Below, in pieces: positions 17,506-24,070 of a stretch of DNA of 64,000 nt. The stretch's first letter is position 1. Each line of letters begins with the position of its first letter. Position numbers and translations under genes: made by a program. The stretch is from Spinactinospora alkalitolerans (GTDB lineage: Bacteria > Actinomycetota > Actinomycetes > Streptosporangiales > Streptosporangiaceae). The DNA is taken from NCBI RefSeq assembly GCF_013408795.1, contig NZ_JACCCC010000001.1:2232001-2296000 (forward strand), read 5' to 3'. Under the pieces are notes generated by a model. That model was not told the DNA's origin. It ran no database searches and was given only the letters and a program-made list of their open reading frames with translations.

Positions 17506-17687
17506 CGCGTGGAGGACCGGACCGGGCACGGGGTTTTTCGGATGTTTACCGGAATTCGGCGCTCGATCACCGACGCATGCATCACTGAGTGTATTTGGGT
17601 TACTTCGTACAGTAGCGACCGTGGGTCGCAGCGAAGGGGGCAGGCGGATCGCGTGCTCCACGCAGAACCACAACGAAGGAGTCAGCA

Positions 17688-18272
17688 ATGTTGCGTGCCG
17701 TCGGCAGGGCGATGGTCGTCGCCGGTCTGGGGGTGGGGGTGGCGCTGCCCGGCGTTCCCGCGCATGCTCTGGAGGCGCCGCCTCCCGGGCCGTTCCAGGG
17801 GCCGTTCCAGGGGCCGTTCTGGAACCAGGACGATGAATCGCCCTTGACGATCAAGGTGAAGCTCGGCGAAGAGGACGAGAACTACGAGTTCCATATGTGG
17901 ACGCCGCAGGGGATGGTGACGTGCACGGTGCCCCGCGAGGACCTCGACGACACCGAGGAGATCCTCAACCTGGGGCCCTTGGGGGTGGCGATCGGTTCGA
18001 TCGCGCTGCGGGAGCAGGCCGATGGGCCCTCGGGGCTGTCGGTCGGTTCGCTCGGACTGCGGACGTATGCCGATCAGCGCATGAGGTGCGAACACGATTC
18101 CGAGGACGAGTGGAACAGTTGGAACGGTTCGAGCACGTCGAGCACGTCGAGCACCTGGGACACTTCGACGAACGACTGGGACGCCTCGACGAGCACCTGG
18201 GACACGTCGATGGACAGCGGGGGCACAACGGGCAACTGGTGGGACGACCGGAGAGACCGGACGGGGTCGTAG
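17688..18272 (+). CDS. Secreted protein with GPF repeat and Ser/Thr/Trp-rich tail, unknown
   Basis: A 194-residue exported protein. The signal peptide spans about 1-27 and ends in AHA. The mature N-terminus has a triple GPFQ/GPFQ/GPFW repeat. A folded-looking middle holds two Cys (in MVTCTVP and RMRCEHD) that could form a disulfide. The tail from about residue 145 is low-complexity Ser/Thr/Trp/Asp (SSTSSTSSTWDTSTNDWD). It is the third small secreted protein in this stretch but is not obviously related to the first two. A ribosome-like AAGGAG lies upstream of the ATG. I do not recognise a family. Confidence 0.72.
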   Translation: MLRAVGRAMVVAGLGVGVALPGVPAHALEAPPPGPFQGPFQGPFWNQDDESPLTIKVKLGEEDENYEFHMWTPQGMVTCTVPREDLDDTEEILNLGPLGVAIGSIALREQADGPSGLSVGSLGLRTYADQRMRCEHDSEDEWNSWNGSSTSSTSSTWDTSTNDWDASTSTWDTSMDSGGTTGNWWDDRRDRTGS

Positions 18273-18276
18273 CGGG

Positions 18277-18312
18277 CCTCCGCCGGCCGTGACGGTCCGT
18301 TGCCGGCGGAGG
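18277..18312 (+). terminator. Hairpin terminator after the GPF-repeat secreted protein
   Basis: CCTCCGCCGGC pairs with GCCGGCGGAGG (11 bp) starting five bases after the stop codon. Confidence 0.65.
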
Positions 18313-18547
18313 AGCCTTCCGCCGGCACCGTCTCCCGTGGTGCTCATGTCCAGAGCATGCGGAAGCCGTTCGTCCGCCCCGAACAAACCGACCAGTTGGT
18401 CTTATGGGGTGGCATGTTCCGGCCGGAGCGCGAACGGCTCCGAGCCCTGACGGGGCGTCTATCGTGGAACCGGCCCCGTACCAGCGGGGACCGGGCGAGG
18501 GCCCGCCGGCCCTCCGTCCTTTTCGACGCGTGAAGAGAGGCTTCGCC

Positions 18548-19219
18548 GTGGCCGTCCGCGCCCGCGGCGGCCGGGGACGCGGCACGCCGGCCAACCCGGC
18601 CGCGGACCCCGCCGCCACCGACCCCGCCGGAAGTGAAGGATCGGTCCCCCGCCGGTTGCTGGCGGTGGCCACCCGGCTGTTCGCAGAGAAGGGCTTCGAC
18701 CGGACCTCGGTCCAGGAGATCGTGGACACCGCCGGGGTGACCAAGGGGGCGATGTACCACTACTTCGACTCCAAGGACGACCTGCTCGCCGAGATCTACA
18801 CCCGCGTGCTGCGGATGCAGATGACCCGCCTGGAGCGCATCGCGTCGGGGCCGGGCGCGGTCTCCGAGCGCCTCGGCGAGGCGGCGGCCGACGTCGTGGT
18901 CACCTCGATCGCCAACCTCGACGACACCACCATCTTCTTCCGGTCGCTGCACCAGTTGAGCGCGCGCAAGCAGCGCGAGGTCCGGAACGAGCGCAGGCGC
19001 TACCACGAGCTGTTCCGCTCGATGGTCATCGAGGGGCAGCAGGCCGGCGTCTTCACCGACCGCGTGCCCGCCGACATCGTGGTGGACTTCTACTTCGGCT
19101 CGGTGCACCACCTCAGCACCTGGTACCGGCCCGAGGGGGAGTGGTCGGCCACCGACGTCGGCGGCCACTACGCCCGCCTGCTCCTCGACGCCCTGCGCCC
19201 GGGAGCGCCGCAGACCTGA
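18548..19219 (+). CDS. TetR/AcrR-family transcriptional regulator
   Basis: A 223-residue regulator. A Gly/Pro/Ala-rich, Arg-containing N-terminal extension leads into the TetR helix-turn-helix (ATRLFAEKGFDRTSVQEIVD, then AGVTKGAMYHYFDSKDDLL). The ligand-binding domain resembles the KstR2-like subgroup (TIFFRSLHQLSARKQREVRN). GTG 18548 is preferred because AAGAGAGG lies eight bases upstream; GTG 18530 is possible. KstR2-like regulators respond to acyl-CoA thioesters in lipid or sterol breakdown, but the effector and targets here are unknown. Confidence 0.85.
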   Translation: MAVRARGGRGRGTPANPAADPAATDPAGSEGSVPRRLLAVATRLFAEKGFDRTSVQEIVDTAGVTKGAMYHYFDSKDDLLAEIYTRVLRMQMTRLERIASGPGAVSERLGEAAADVVVTSIANLDDTTIFFRSLHQLSARKQREVRNERRRYHELFRSMVIEGQQAGVFTDRVPADIVVDFYFGSVHHLSTWYRPEGEWSATDVGGHYARLLLDALRPGAPQT

Positions 19220-19281
19220 ACCCGGCCTCGGCCGGGCGGCGGCGCGCCGCGGAGCCCCATGGGGAATGGGACTCCACCGCT

Positions 19282-19530
19282 TCAGGCCGGGAACGTCTTC
19301 ACCGTGGCAGGCGGCGGATGCGTGTCCTGGAGTCGCTCCATGTTCCCGGAGAACACGGCTGCGGCAGCGGCGTAGAAGGTCGTCGGGCCGGTGACCTCGC
19401 CGTATGCGATGGCGTTCAGGAGCAGGAACGTCAATATCGCCGCGCTGATCGTAGGCGCGGCGATAGCCGCGGATCCGGTGCCGCCGCCGTCTGCGCCCCG
19501 CCGTTTCCGCCGACCGCTGCGGCCGCTCCC
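19282..19530 (-). pseudogene. Probable gene remnant, C-terminal part, ending at a dispersed repeat
   Basis: On the minus strand an open frame begins right after a TGA that lies in repeat copy B and runs to a TGA at 19284-19282. It has no ATG or GTG near its beginning, yet its last ~60 residues look coding: GC-rich third positions, a hydrophobic helix (ISAAILTFLLLNAIAYGEV) and a tail reading ERLQDTHPPPATVKTFPA. It may be the 3' end of a gene whose 5' part was lost when the repeat arrived. A TTG start near 19434 is a less likely alternative. Confidence 0.35.
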
Positions 19531-19657
19531 TCACTGGTGTCTGACGATCGAGTTCGCACAGGGGAGTGGCTGTCGCAGTGCGCGTAGCGTCGGCGGCATA
19601 GCGGGTTCGAGCCCTGGAAATCCCACCCCTGTCCCACGAACGCAGTCGTCAAAGCTC
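19531..19657 (-). repeat. Dispersed structured repeat, copy B (minus orientation)
   Basis: This ~127-bp element starts 56 bases after the stop of the NarL gene at 19713, in the same orientation. Read on the minus strand it starts GAGCTTTGAC, contains CCAGGGCTCGAACCCGCT and CGCGCACTGCGACAGCC, and ends near CAGTGA. By eye it matches copy A (50514-50637) at about 85% and copy C (28055-28186) more weakly. Its other strand has a tRNA T-arm-like GGGTTCGAGCCC, a 7-bp pairing ACAGGGG/CCCCTGT and a following CCCA. Confidence 0.8.
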
Positions 19658-19712
19658 AGTCAGTCACGTGGAGAGCCCGAACCTGACCCGCCGGTCGGGA
19701 ACCGGCACCGGA

Positions 19713-20390
19713 TCATTCCAGCACGTGCTCCCGGATCGCCCACATCGCCGCCTCCATCCGCGTATGCAGCTGGAGCTTCTCCAAGATGTTCCGCACATGG
19801 TTCTTCACCGTGTTCTCCGAAATGTGCAGCACCCGTGCGATATCCCGATTCGACAAGCCCCGAGCGATCTCCTTCAGCACCTCCGTCTCCCTCCCCGTCA
19901 GCTGCGGATTCGGCATCTCACGGGGCCGCTGATGCTCCTTCCGCGCGAGCGCCGCGAACTCCCCGATCAGCTTCGTCGCCATCGACGGGTTGATGAACGA
20001 CTGCCCGTCGCGCACGGCCCGCACCGCGTCCGGGAGCTCGTCGATCGCGACCGACTTCAGCAGATACCCGGTCGCGCCGGCCTTGATCGCGTCGAAGAGA
20101 TGCTCCTCCTCGTCGGAGATGGTGAGCATCACGATCTTCGCGGACGGTACGGCCGCTTTCACCTTGGCGCAGGCGTCGATTCCCGACATGCCCGGCATCT
20201 GAACGTCCATCAACACGACGTCGGGCGTCAGCTCCTCGGCGAGCCGAACCGCGTCGATGCCGTCTCCGGCCTCCCCGGCCAGGTCGATGTCGGGTTCCTC
20301 CTCCAGGACGGAGACGAGGCCGCGGCGGAAGAACGCGTGGTCGTCGACAACGAGGAGCCGGATCGGGTCAGCAGTGGGGGGCGCGGTCAC
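19713..20390 (-). CDS. Orphan NarL/LuxR-type response regulator
   Basis: A 225-residue regulator. The receiver domain has Asp62 in VVLMDVQMPG and the Lys of GYLLKS. The LuxR domain reads LTGRETEVLKEIARGLSNRD, then ISENTVKNHVRNILEKLQLH. GTG 20390 has AAAGGA six bases upstream and is preferred over GTG 20408. No kinase gene is adjacent, so its partner is elsewhere or absent. Downstream lies repeat copy B; upstream lies a ~104-bp direct repeat that begins the peptide cassette. Confidence 0.9.
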   Translation of the reverse strand: MTAPPTADPIRLLVVDDHAFFRRGLVSVLEEEPDIDLAGEAGDGIDAVRLAEELTPDVVLMDVQMPGMSGIDACAKVKAAVPSAKIVMLTISDEEEHLFDAIKAGATGYLLKSVAIDELPDAVRAVRDGQSFINPSMATKLIGEFAALARKEHQRPREMPNPQLTGRETEVLKEIARGLSNRDIARVLHISENTVKNHVRNILEKLQLHTRMEAAMWAIREHVLE

Positions 20391-20461
20391 GGCAGGTCCT
20401 TTCCTCACGGGGTTCCTACTTTGTCACGGGACGATGCACGGTAGGACCGCAACAGCAAAGG

Positions 20462-20565
20462 AAGCCCCGCACCCTGCCGGAGGGTGCGGGGCCTTGCGCG
20501 TACCTGGTCACTCCTCGGGAGTGATACCCGGGAGGAGGCGGATCGGTGGCACGGCGGCGGGCCGG
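20462..20565 (+). repeat. Left ~104-bp direct repeat bounding the peptide cassette
   Basis: This stretch recurs in the same orientation at 25260-25363 with about three differences. It has a strong hairpin in its left third and continues through ACCTGGTCACTCCTCGGGAG to GCACGGCGGCGGGCCGG. The pair brackets ~4.7 kb holding the RiPP-like genes and the DUF5753/DUF397 regulators. Confidence 0.88.
20464..20492. terminator. Bidirectional hairpin terminator in the left direct repeat
   Basis: CCCCGCACCC pairs with GGGTGCGGGG around TGCCGGA, followed by CCTT. It lies downstream of the minus-strand methyltransferase remnant. Confidence 0.7.
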
Positions 20566-20637
20566 AGCCCCGGGGGCGGGGTCGTCCTCGAAACCGGCCG
20601 TGTGAGCTCCGCGCGGCGGGCGACTCGGCCGAGAAGG

Positions 20638-20919
20638 CTACAGCGACCACCGGTGGGCGCTGTCCGGGGTTTCGTACCAGGCGTGCTGGTCTTCGGGTGT
20701 GACGGTCACGCCGAACGCGGACCAGTCCGGCTTTCCGGCGTCGGTCCACCAGGAGTGGGCGTCCTCGACGAGATCCCACAGCCGCCGAGGGCCGCCCTGG
20801 TCCACGCGATACGGGCCGCCGGCCGGCTCGATCTCGATCTCGGCCCAGGAGCCGTCCGGCGCCTCCAGGGAGAGATAGCCGATCCCCTGCTCCCTGCGTC
20901 CCAAAGAGTGGTGACCTTA
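20638..20919 (-). pseudogene. C-terminal fragment of a PCMT-type peptide methyltransferase
   Basis: The minus strand from just after a TAA (about 20922) to TAG 20638 reads ~90 residues with no proper start. The sequence GPRRLWDLVEDAHSWWTDAG and then FGVTVTPEDQHAWYETPDS matches, from memory, the C-terminus of actinobacterial protein-L-isoaspartate-type methyltransferases found in RiPP (for example graspetide) clusters. The SAM-binding domain is absent, so this is a decayed remnant. It suggests that the cassette once carried, or recombined with, a larger peptide-modification cluster. Confidence 0.55.
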
Positions 20920-20952
20920 ATCTAGTGGGAGCCAAAGTGATGGGGAGGGCAG

Positions 20953-21477
20953 ATGCTGTGGATACGGTCGGCTGACACCGGTGACCGGGACGGTATCGCC
21001 GCGATGATCGGTGCCCGCACCGCGTGGATGAGTGAGCGGGGTCTGCGGTTCTTCGAAGGCGCAGCCGACACCATCGCGAGGCAGGCCGGCGATCCCGAGT
21101 TCCTCGTGTGGGTCCTGGTCCAAGACGGTGGTGTCCTCGGCTGCACGACGGTGTTCGATGAGTCCCCGGAATGGGCGTTCACCGAAACGGAGCGGGCCGA
21201 ACCTGCGTTGTTTCTGGCCTCCACGTGGACCATGCCCAGTGAGGGGCGACGGCTCGGGTTCGTGATCGCCCGGTGGGCGCTGGACCACGCCGCCCGCTCG
21301 GGGAGAACCAGCGTGCGGCGCGGTGCGTTCGAGCAGGGCCTGATGCGCTACTACTGCCAGGTGCAGGGCTGGACGCTGCTGCGCGAGCTGGAACGGCGCG
21401 GCCGCACCGCCTACATCATGGCCCGTCCCGCCGAGCTCCAGCCCGATCTTGCGGTTGCGGTACCGACCGGCCGTTGA
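20953..21477 (+). CDS. GNAT-family N-acetyltransferase
   Basis: A 174-residue cytoplasmic acetyltransferase with GGGGAGGG before the ATG. It starts LWIRSADTGDRDGIAAMI and carries the GNAT core, including EGRRLGFVIARWALDHAA (acetyl-CoA loop region) and LMRYYCQVQGWTLLREL (final strands). It converges on the asparagine-synthetase-like gene: the last 62 bp overlap on opposite strands. Acetyltransferases occur in some lasso peptide clusters (albusnodin type), where they acetylate a Lys of the peptide. The precursor encoded here has several Lys. That role is inference; a general small-molecule acetyltransferase is the alternative. Confidence 0.8.
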   Translation: MLWIRSADTGDRDGIAAMIGARTAWMSERGLRFFEGAADTIARQAGDPEFLVWVLVQDGGVLGCTTVFDESPEWAFTETERAEPALFLASTWTMPSEGRRLGFVIARWALDHAARSGRTSVRRGAFEQGLMRYYCQVQGWTLLRELERRGRTAYIMARPAELQPDLAVAVPTGR

Positions 21478-23056
21478 GGCGACGCAGGCCCGTCTCCAGC
21501 ATCAGCGGCCGATACACGTCGAACGTGCGGTCGCCCGTTCTGGCGAAGACGCGGGCGGCCCGGCTCAGTTCGGCCTCGTCCAGGTAACCGTCCTGCACGA
21601 GCCACGCGCCGCCGTCGAGGAGCATTTCGAGCATGGGGATGCCGTGGCGGCGCATCGCGGTGTCAAGGATGTGCTGGAAATTCTCCGGCAGCCGCGGGTG
21701 GACGACGTCGTCGGAGAAGCCGCAGCGGTGCAGCCGGTCGCGCAGCAGGCGTTTGCGCGTCCGCCACTCGGCGGGCAGGGATTCGGCCAGGCGGACGATC
21801 TCGGGTGCGGCGAGCGGGTTGATCGGCCACAGGCCGCGTTCCATGTAGTGCGGGTATAGGGCGGAGAAGCATTCCAGGATCGACCACAGGGTGGGGCCGA
21901 TGGGCGCGACGCCATCAAAGCGGGACGGTAGAAGCCGCCGGCCGTGCTCGCCGAGGAACGCCGGTATGCCGCTGTTGAGGTGCAGTGGGGACGGCGTTGG
22001 GTGCGGGCCGGGCGTGATCTCAGTGCTGCGGACCTTCATCGCCTCGTCGCCGCCGAGCCCGGTGAACACCACCGTCTTGCCGTCGGCGGCGTAGGCGTCG
22101 AGGAGTAAGTTTCGTGCTTCAGCGTAGGGGTCTTCCTTCGGATCGAATCTTTCACCGCGGGCGCGCGGGCCGCCGGGCGCGAACGGGAGATGGTCCATCA
22201 TGGCGAGCCGATAGTCGGTGGAGAATCCGGAACGCAGGAGTTCCGTGCGCCGCCGGACCTGCTGGTGCCCGTGGTCTCCGGCGAGCATCATGGCGCCGGT
22301 CGCCACCCGGCCGGGGTGAAGCCGGGCGAGGGTGAGAGCGACGTTGGCCGAATCCATTCCCCCGGAGACATCGGCGACAGCGGTGTCGGGAGTGAAATCC
22401 CACCGGTCGATGACACGGGCCAACTCGTGTTCGAAGAACGCCACGGGATCGGCGCCGGGTTTGAGGACGCGCGGTAGGGCATGCAGGCCCGGCTCGGGAT
22501 AGTCGATCCGCAGTCCTTCGTGGCTGTAGGTGGCGGTGGCACGTTCGGTCACCGTGGCAACATCAGCCAGTGGCGTCTGGGCGGAGTAGTGCGGCGTGTA
22601 GGTGAGGAAGCGCACCACCTCCGCGCCGTTGAACGACCGCGGGTCGATGTGCGGTACCAGGTCGAGCAGGTTCCATGAGCCGTACAGCGTCCCACTTGGC
22701 GCGGTCAGGTGTATGGGGGCCGTACCCCACGAGCTTGCGGTGATCTGTAACGCCTCGGGGCCGTGTTCGATGAAGACGAACCCGAGCGGCCACGCCCGGG
22801 CTTCGGCCAGACGCCGGACGTAGACGGCATCGCTGACGGTCTCGTTTGCCGGGATGTTGCACCAGGTCCGGGTGCTGCGGACTCGTTCCCGGTTGACGAT
22901 GAGCGCGCACCCGTCGGAGCCACGGACTGTCATCCCGTATTCGAGGACTGGATGGGTGAACGGCTCGATCCAGGACCCTCCGGTAGTCCAGCGACCGGCG
23001 GAGTCCCATTCCAGTGGTGTGCCGATGTCGGTGTGGCTGATGCGGAGTTTGAACAC
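21416..23056 (-). CDS. Asparagine-synthetase-like peptide cyclase (RiPP maturation candidate)
   Basis: A 546-residue protein from GTG 23056 with GGGAG at good spacing. The N-terminal ~200 residues look like the degenerate glutaminase domain of lasso-cyclase-type proteins: residue 2 is Phe, so the catalytic Cys of true asparagine synthetases is missing. The synthetase domain keeps the ATP PP-loop SGGMDS (231-236) and TGLGGDEA with Asp337, so adenylation chemistry should work. In RiPP pathways such enzymes activate a side-chain carboxylate by adenylation to form an isopeptide (lactam). It lies 74 bp after a 40-residue precursor-like gene on the same strand, separated by a strong hairpin. No PqqD-like or leader-peptidase gene is adjacent, so a true lasso pathway is not established. 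Confidence 0.82.
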   Translation of the reverse strand: MFKLRISHTDIGTPLEWDSAGRWTTGGSWIEPFTHPVLEYGMTVRGSDGCALIVNRERVRSTRTWCNIPANETVSDAVYVRRLAEARAWPLGFVFIEHGPEALQITASSWGTAPIHLTAPSGTLYGSWNLLDLVPHIDPRSFNGAEVVRFLTYTPHYSAQTPLADVATVTERATATYSHEGLRIDYPEPGLHALPRVLKPGADPVAFFEHELARVIDRWDFTPDTAVADVSGGMDSANVALTLARLHPGRVATGAMMLAGDHGHQQVRRRTELLRSGFSTDYRLAMMDHLPFAPGGPRARGERFDPKEDPYAEARNLLLDAYAADGKTVVFTGLGGDEAMKVRSTEITPGPHPTPSPLHLNSGIPAFLGEHGRRLLPSRFDGVAPIGPTLWSILECFSALYPHYMERGLWPINPLAAPEIVRLAESLPAEWRTRKRLLRDRLHRCGFSDDVVHPRLPENFQHILDTAMRRHGIPMLEMLLDGGAWLVQDGYLDEAELSRAARVFARTGDRTFDVYRPLMLETGLRRLNGRSVPQPQDRAGARRDGP

Positions 23057-23080
23057 GCTCGACTCCCTGTTTCGACGGTG

Positions 23081-23109
23081 GAGGGCGGACACTGCATGTG
23101 TCCGCCCTC
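23081..23109 (-). terminator. Perfect 12-bp hairpin between precursor and cyclase genes (attenuator)
   Basis: GAGGGCGGACAC pairs perfectly with GTGTCCGCCCTC around a 5-base loop. It sits between the stop of the precursor (23131) and the start of the cyclase (23056). There is no U-run. Such intercistronic hairpins in RiPP operons raise precursor mRNA over enzyme mRNA. Confidence 0.72.
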
Positions 23110-23130
23110 GTCTGTCCTGTGGTCGTCGGA

Positions 23131-23253
23131 TTACATTTCGTCGTATTTGGTGGGCTGGTCGGAGGAGCCGTCCTTCTTGGTGTACTCCTCGGCGTCGTCC
23201 AGGGTCGTCAGGGTCTCTTCGTCGACGAACAGGTCGTTGAGCGTGGGTTCCAT
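23131..23253 (-). CDS. 40-residue RiPP-like precursor peptide
   Basis: This short gene (ATG 23253, AAGGGA eight bases upstream, stop TAA) encodes 40 residues. It starts MEPTLNDLFVDEETLTTLDD, a leader-like acidic/hydrophobic segment with no signal peptide, and ends in a Lys/Asp/Gly/Ser-rich stretch closing with TKYDEM. It directly precedes the asparagine-synthetase-like gene. Candidate ring-forming groups are the Asp and Glu of the tail and a Lys amine or the new N-terminus. The classic lasso leader Thr at -2 before Gly1, with an acidic residue at ring position 7-9, is not met, so it may be another kind of isopeptide product. The core boundaries are unknown. Confidence 0.65.
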   Translation of the reverse strand: MEPTLNDLFVDEETLTTLDDAEEYTKKDGSSDQPTKYDEM

Positions 23254-23347
23254 GGGGGTGTCCCTTCTTCGGGGTCGGATAGGGCATTCCCGGCCGGAGG
23301 CCTATTCCGTCCGGTTGTCCGTGTGTGGTCACGCGAGCAAGGAGTGG

Positions 23348-23740
23348 TTAACGTCCGACGTCCGACGGCTCGCTGAGCGTCGGATGGTGTCTGCGGGATT
23401 CCCGTCCAGGAAAGGAAGGACGAGGTCGGACGGCCGATCGTGGGGCCATCTCCATAGGAGGCGGAAGCCCGTCCCAATCGGGGAGCAGGCCCTTGTCCCG
23501 GAGTTCGTACAGGCGGGCGCGCAGCTCGCCCGTCAGCGCCTCGTCCCGCCGTATGGCCGCGTCCACTGCTGACGGGTCCGCGTGGGCGAGGAAAGGCGGC
23601 ACCAGGCCGCCGCCGTGCGGGCTGATCCTCGCGGCGTGGTACAGGCCCGTCCTCGGACGGTATTCCGCCCGCCAGCCCGGGTTGCGGACCTCCAGCAGCC
23701 GCGCGCACGCGTCCTGGGAGTGTCGCCGCCGTCCCATCAC
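23348..23740 (-). CDS. Hypothetical 130-residue protein upstream of the precursor
   Basis: This gene overlaps the preceding 98-residue gene (ATGA), so the two are translated together. The start is ATG 23740 or the ATG three bases on. It reads MMGRRRHSQDACARLLEVRN and continues with an Arg/Tyr-rich middle and a helical RDEALTGELRARLYELRDKG. The C-terminus is Pro/Arg/Ser-rich and probably disordered. There is no signal peptide or membrane segment. I do not recognise a family, though small genes of this kind are common beside DUF5753/DUF397 loci. It lies 94 bp before the precursor gene. Confidence 0.55.
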   Translation of the reverse strand: MMGRRRHSQDACARLLEVRNPGWRAEYRPRTGLYHAARISPHGGGLVPPFLAHADPSAVDAAIRRDEALTGELRARLYELRDKGLLPDWDGLPPPMEMAPRSAVRPRPSFPGRESRRHHPTLSEPSDVGR

Positions 23741-24033
23741 CGGGCCTCCCGTTCAGGAGTGGAGGAGCCGGCGGCCCGTCCGGCCCTTCGGGCCGCCTGG
23801 TCCACGAGGACCTGGACATCGCGGAGCCACCCGCGGACGTGCCGCGAACCGCAGGGCATCCGCACCTCGTACTCGTAGCCGGTGGGGAGTTCCGCGCGGC
23901 TGATCTCGATGCCGTGCTTCGAGGCGCGCTCCGCGAGTGCGCAGAACTTCGCGTAGTGCTCGCCGTGGTCAGGCGGCAGGCGGGACGTGGACGGCGGAGC
24001 GGGCAGAGCACTGTGGGGGGTTGCTCGTTCCAT
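23737..24033 (-). CDS. Hypothetical 98-residue protein, first gene of the minus-strand cassette operon
   Basis: ATG 24033 is chosen because GGGAG lies nine bases upstream; the frame stays open to 24078. The protein has a Pro/Ser-rich start, then a compact region (HGEHYAKFCALAERASKHGI, YEYEVRMPCGS) and an amphipathic helix (GWLRDVQVLVDQAARRAG). No family is recognised. Its promoter region holds two TAGC-N5-GCTA inverted repeats shared with the divergent DUF5753 regulator, so it is probably controlled by that regulator. Confidence 0.55.
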   Translation of the reverse strand: MERATPHSALPAPPSTSRLPPDHGEHYAKFCALAERASKHGIEISRAELPTGYEYEVRMPCGSRHVRGWLRDVQVLVDQAARRAGRAAGSSTPEREAR

Positions 24034-24070
24034 GCGAATATCACTCCCGGTTGCGACTGAAGTCGCTACG

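Noticed and set aside
19540-19640. Possible functional tRNA gene within repeat copy B (plus strand)
   Set aside because: The acceptor-like stem and T-arm-like loop are present, but the spacing between them is wrong, there is no proper D arm or anticodon arm, and the other copies do not keep the stem.
20405-20935. 176-codon minus-strand frame across the direct repeat and methyltransferase remnant
   Set aside because: It runs through a terminator hairpin and overlaps the better-supported methyltransferase frame. Its translation is Arg/Gly/Pro-rich without features.
23131-23253. Assigning the precursor firmly as a lasso peptide
   Set aside because: The leader lacks the usual Tyr-x2-Pro and Thr(-2) features, no acidic residue lies at ring position 7-9 after the only Gly, and no B1/B2 genes are adjacent. 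I kept the broader RiPP-like call.
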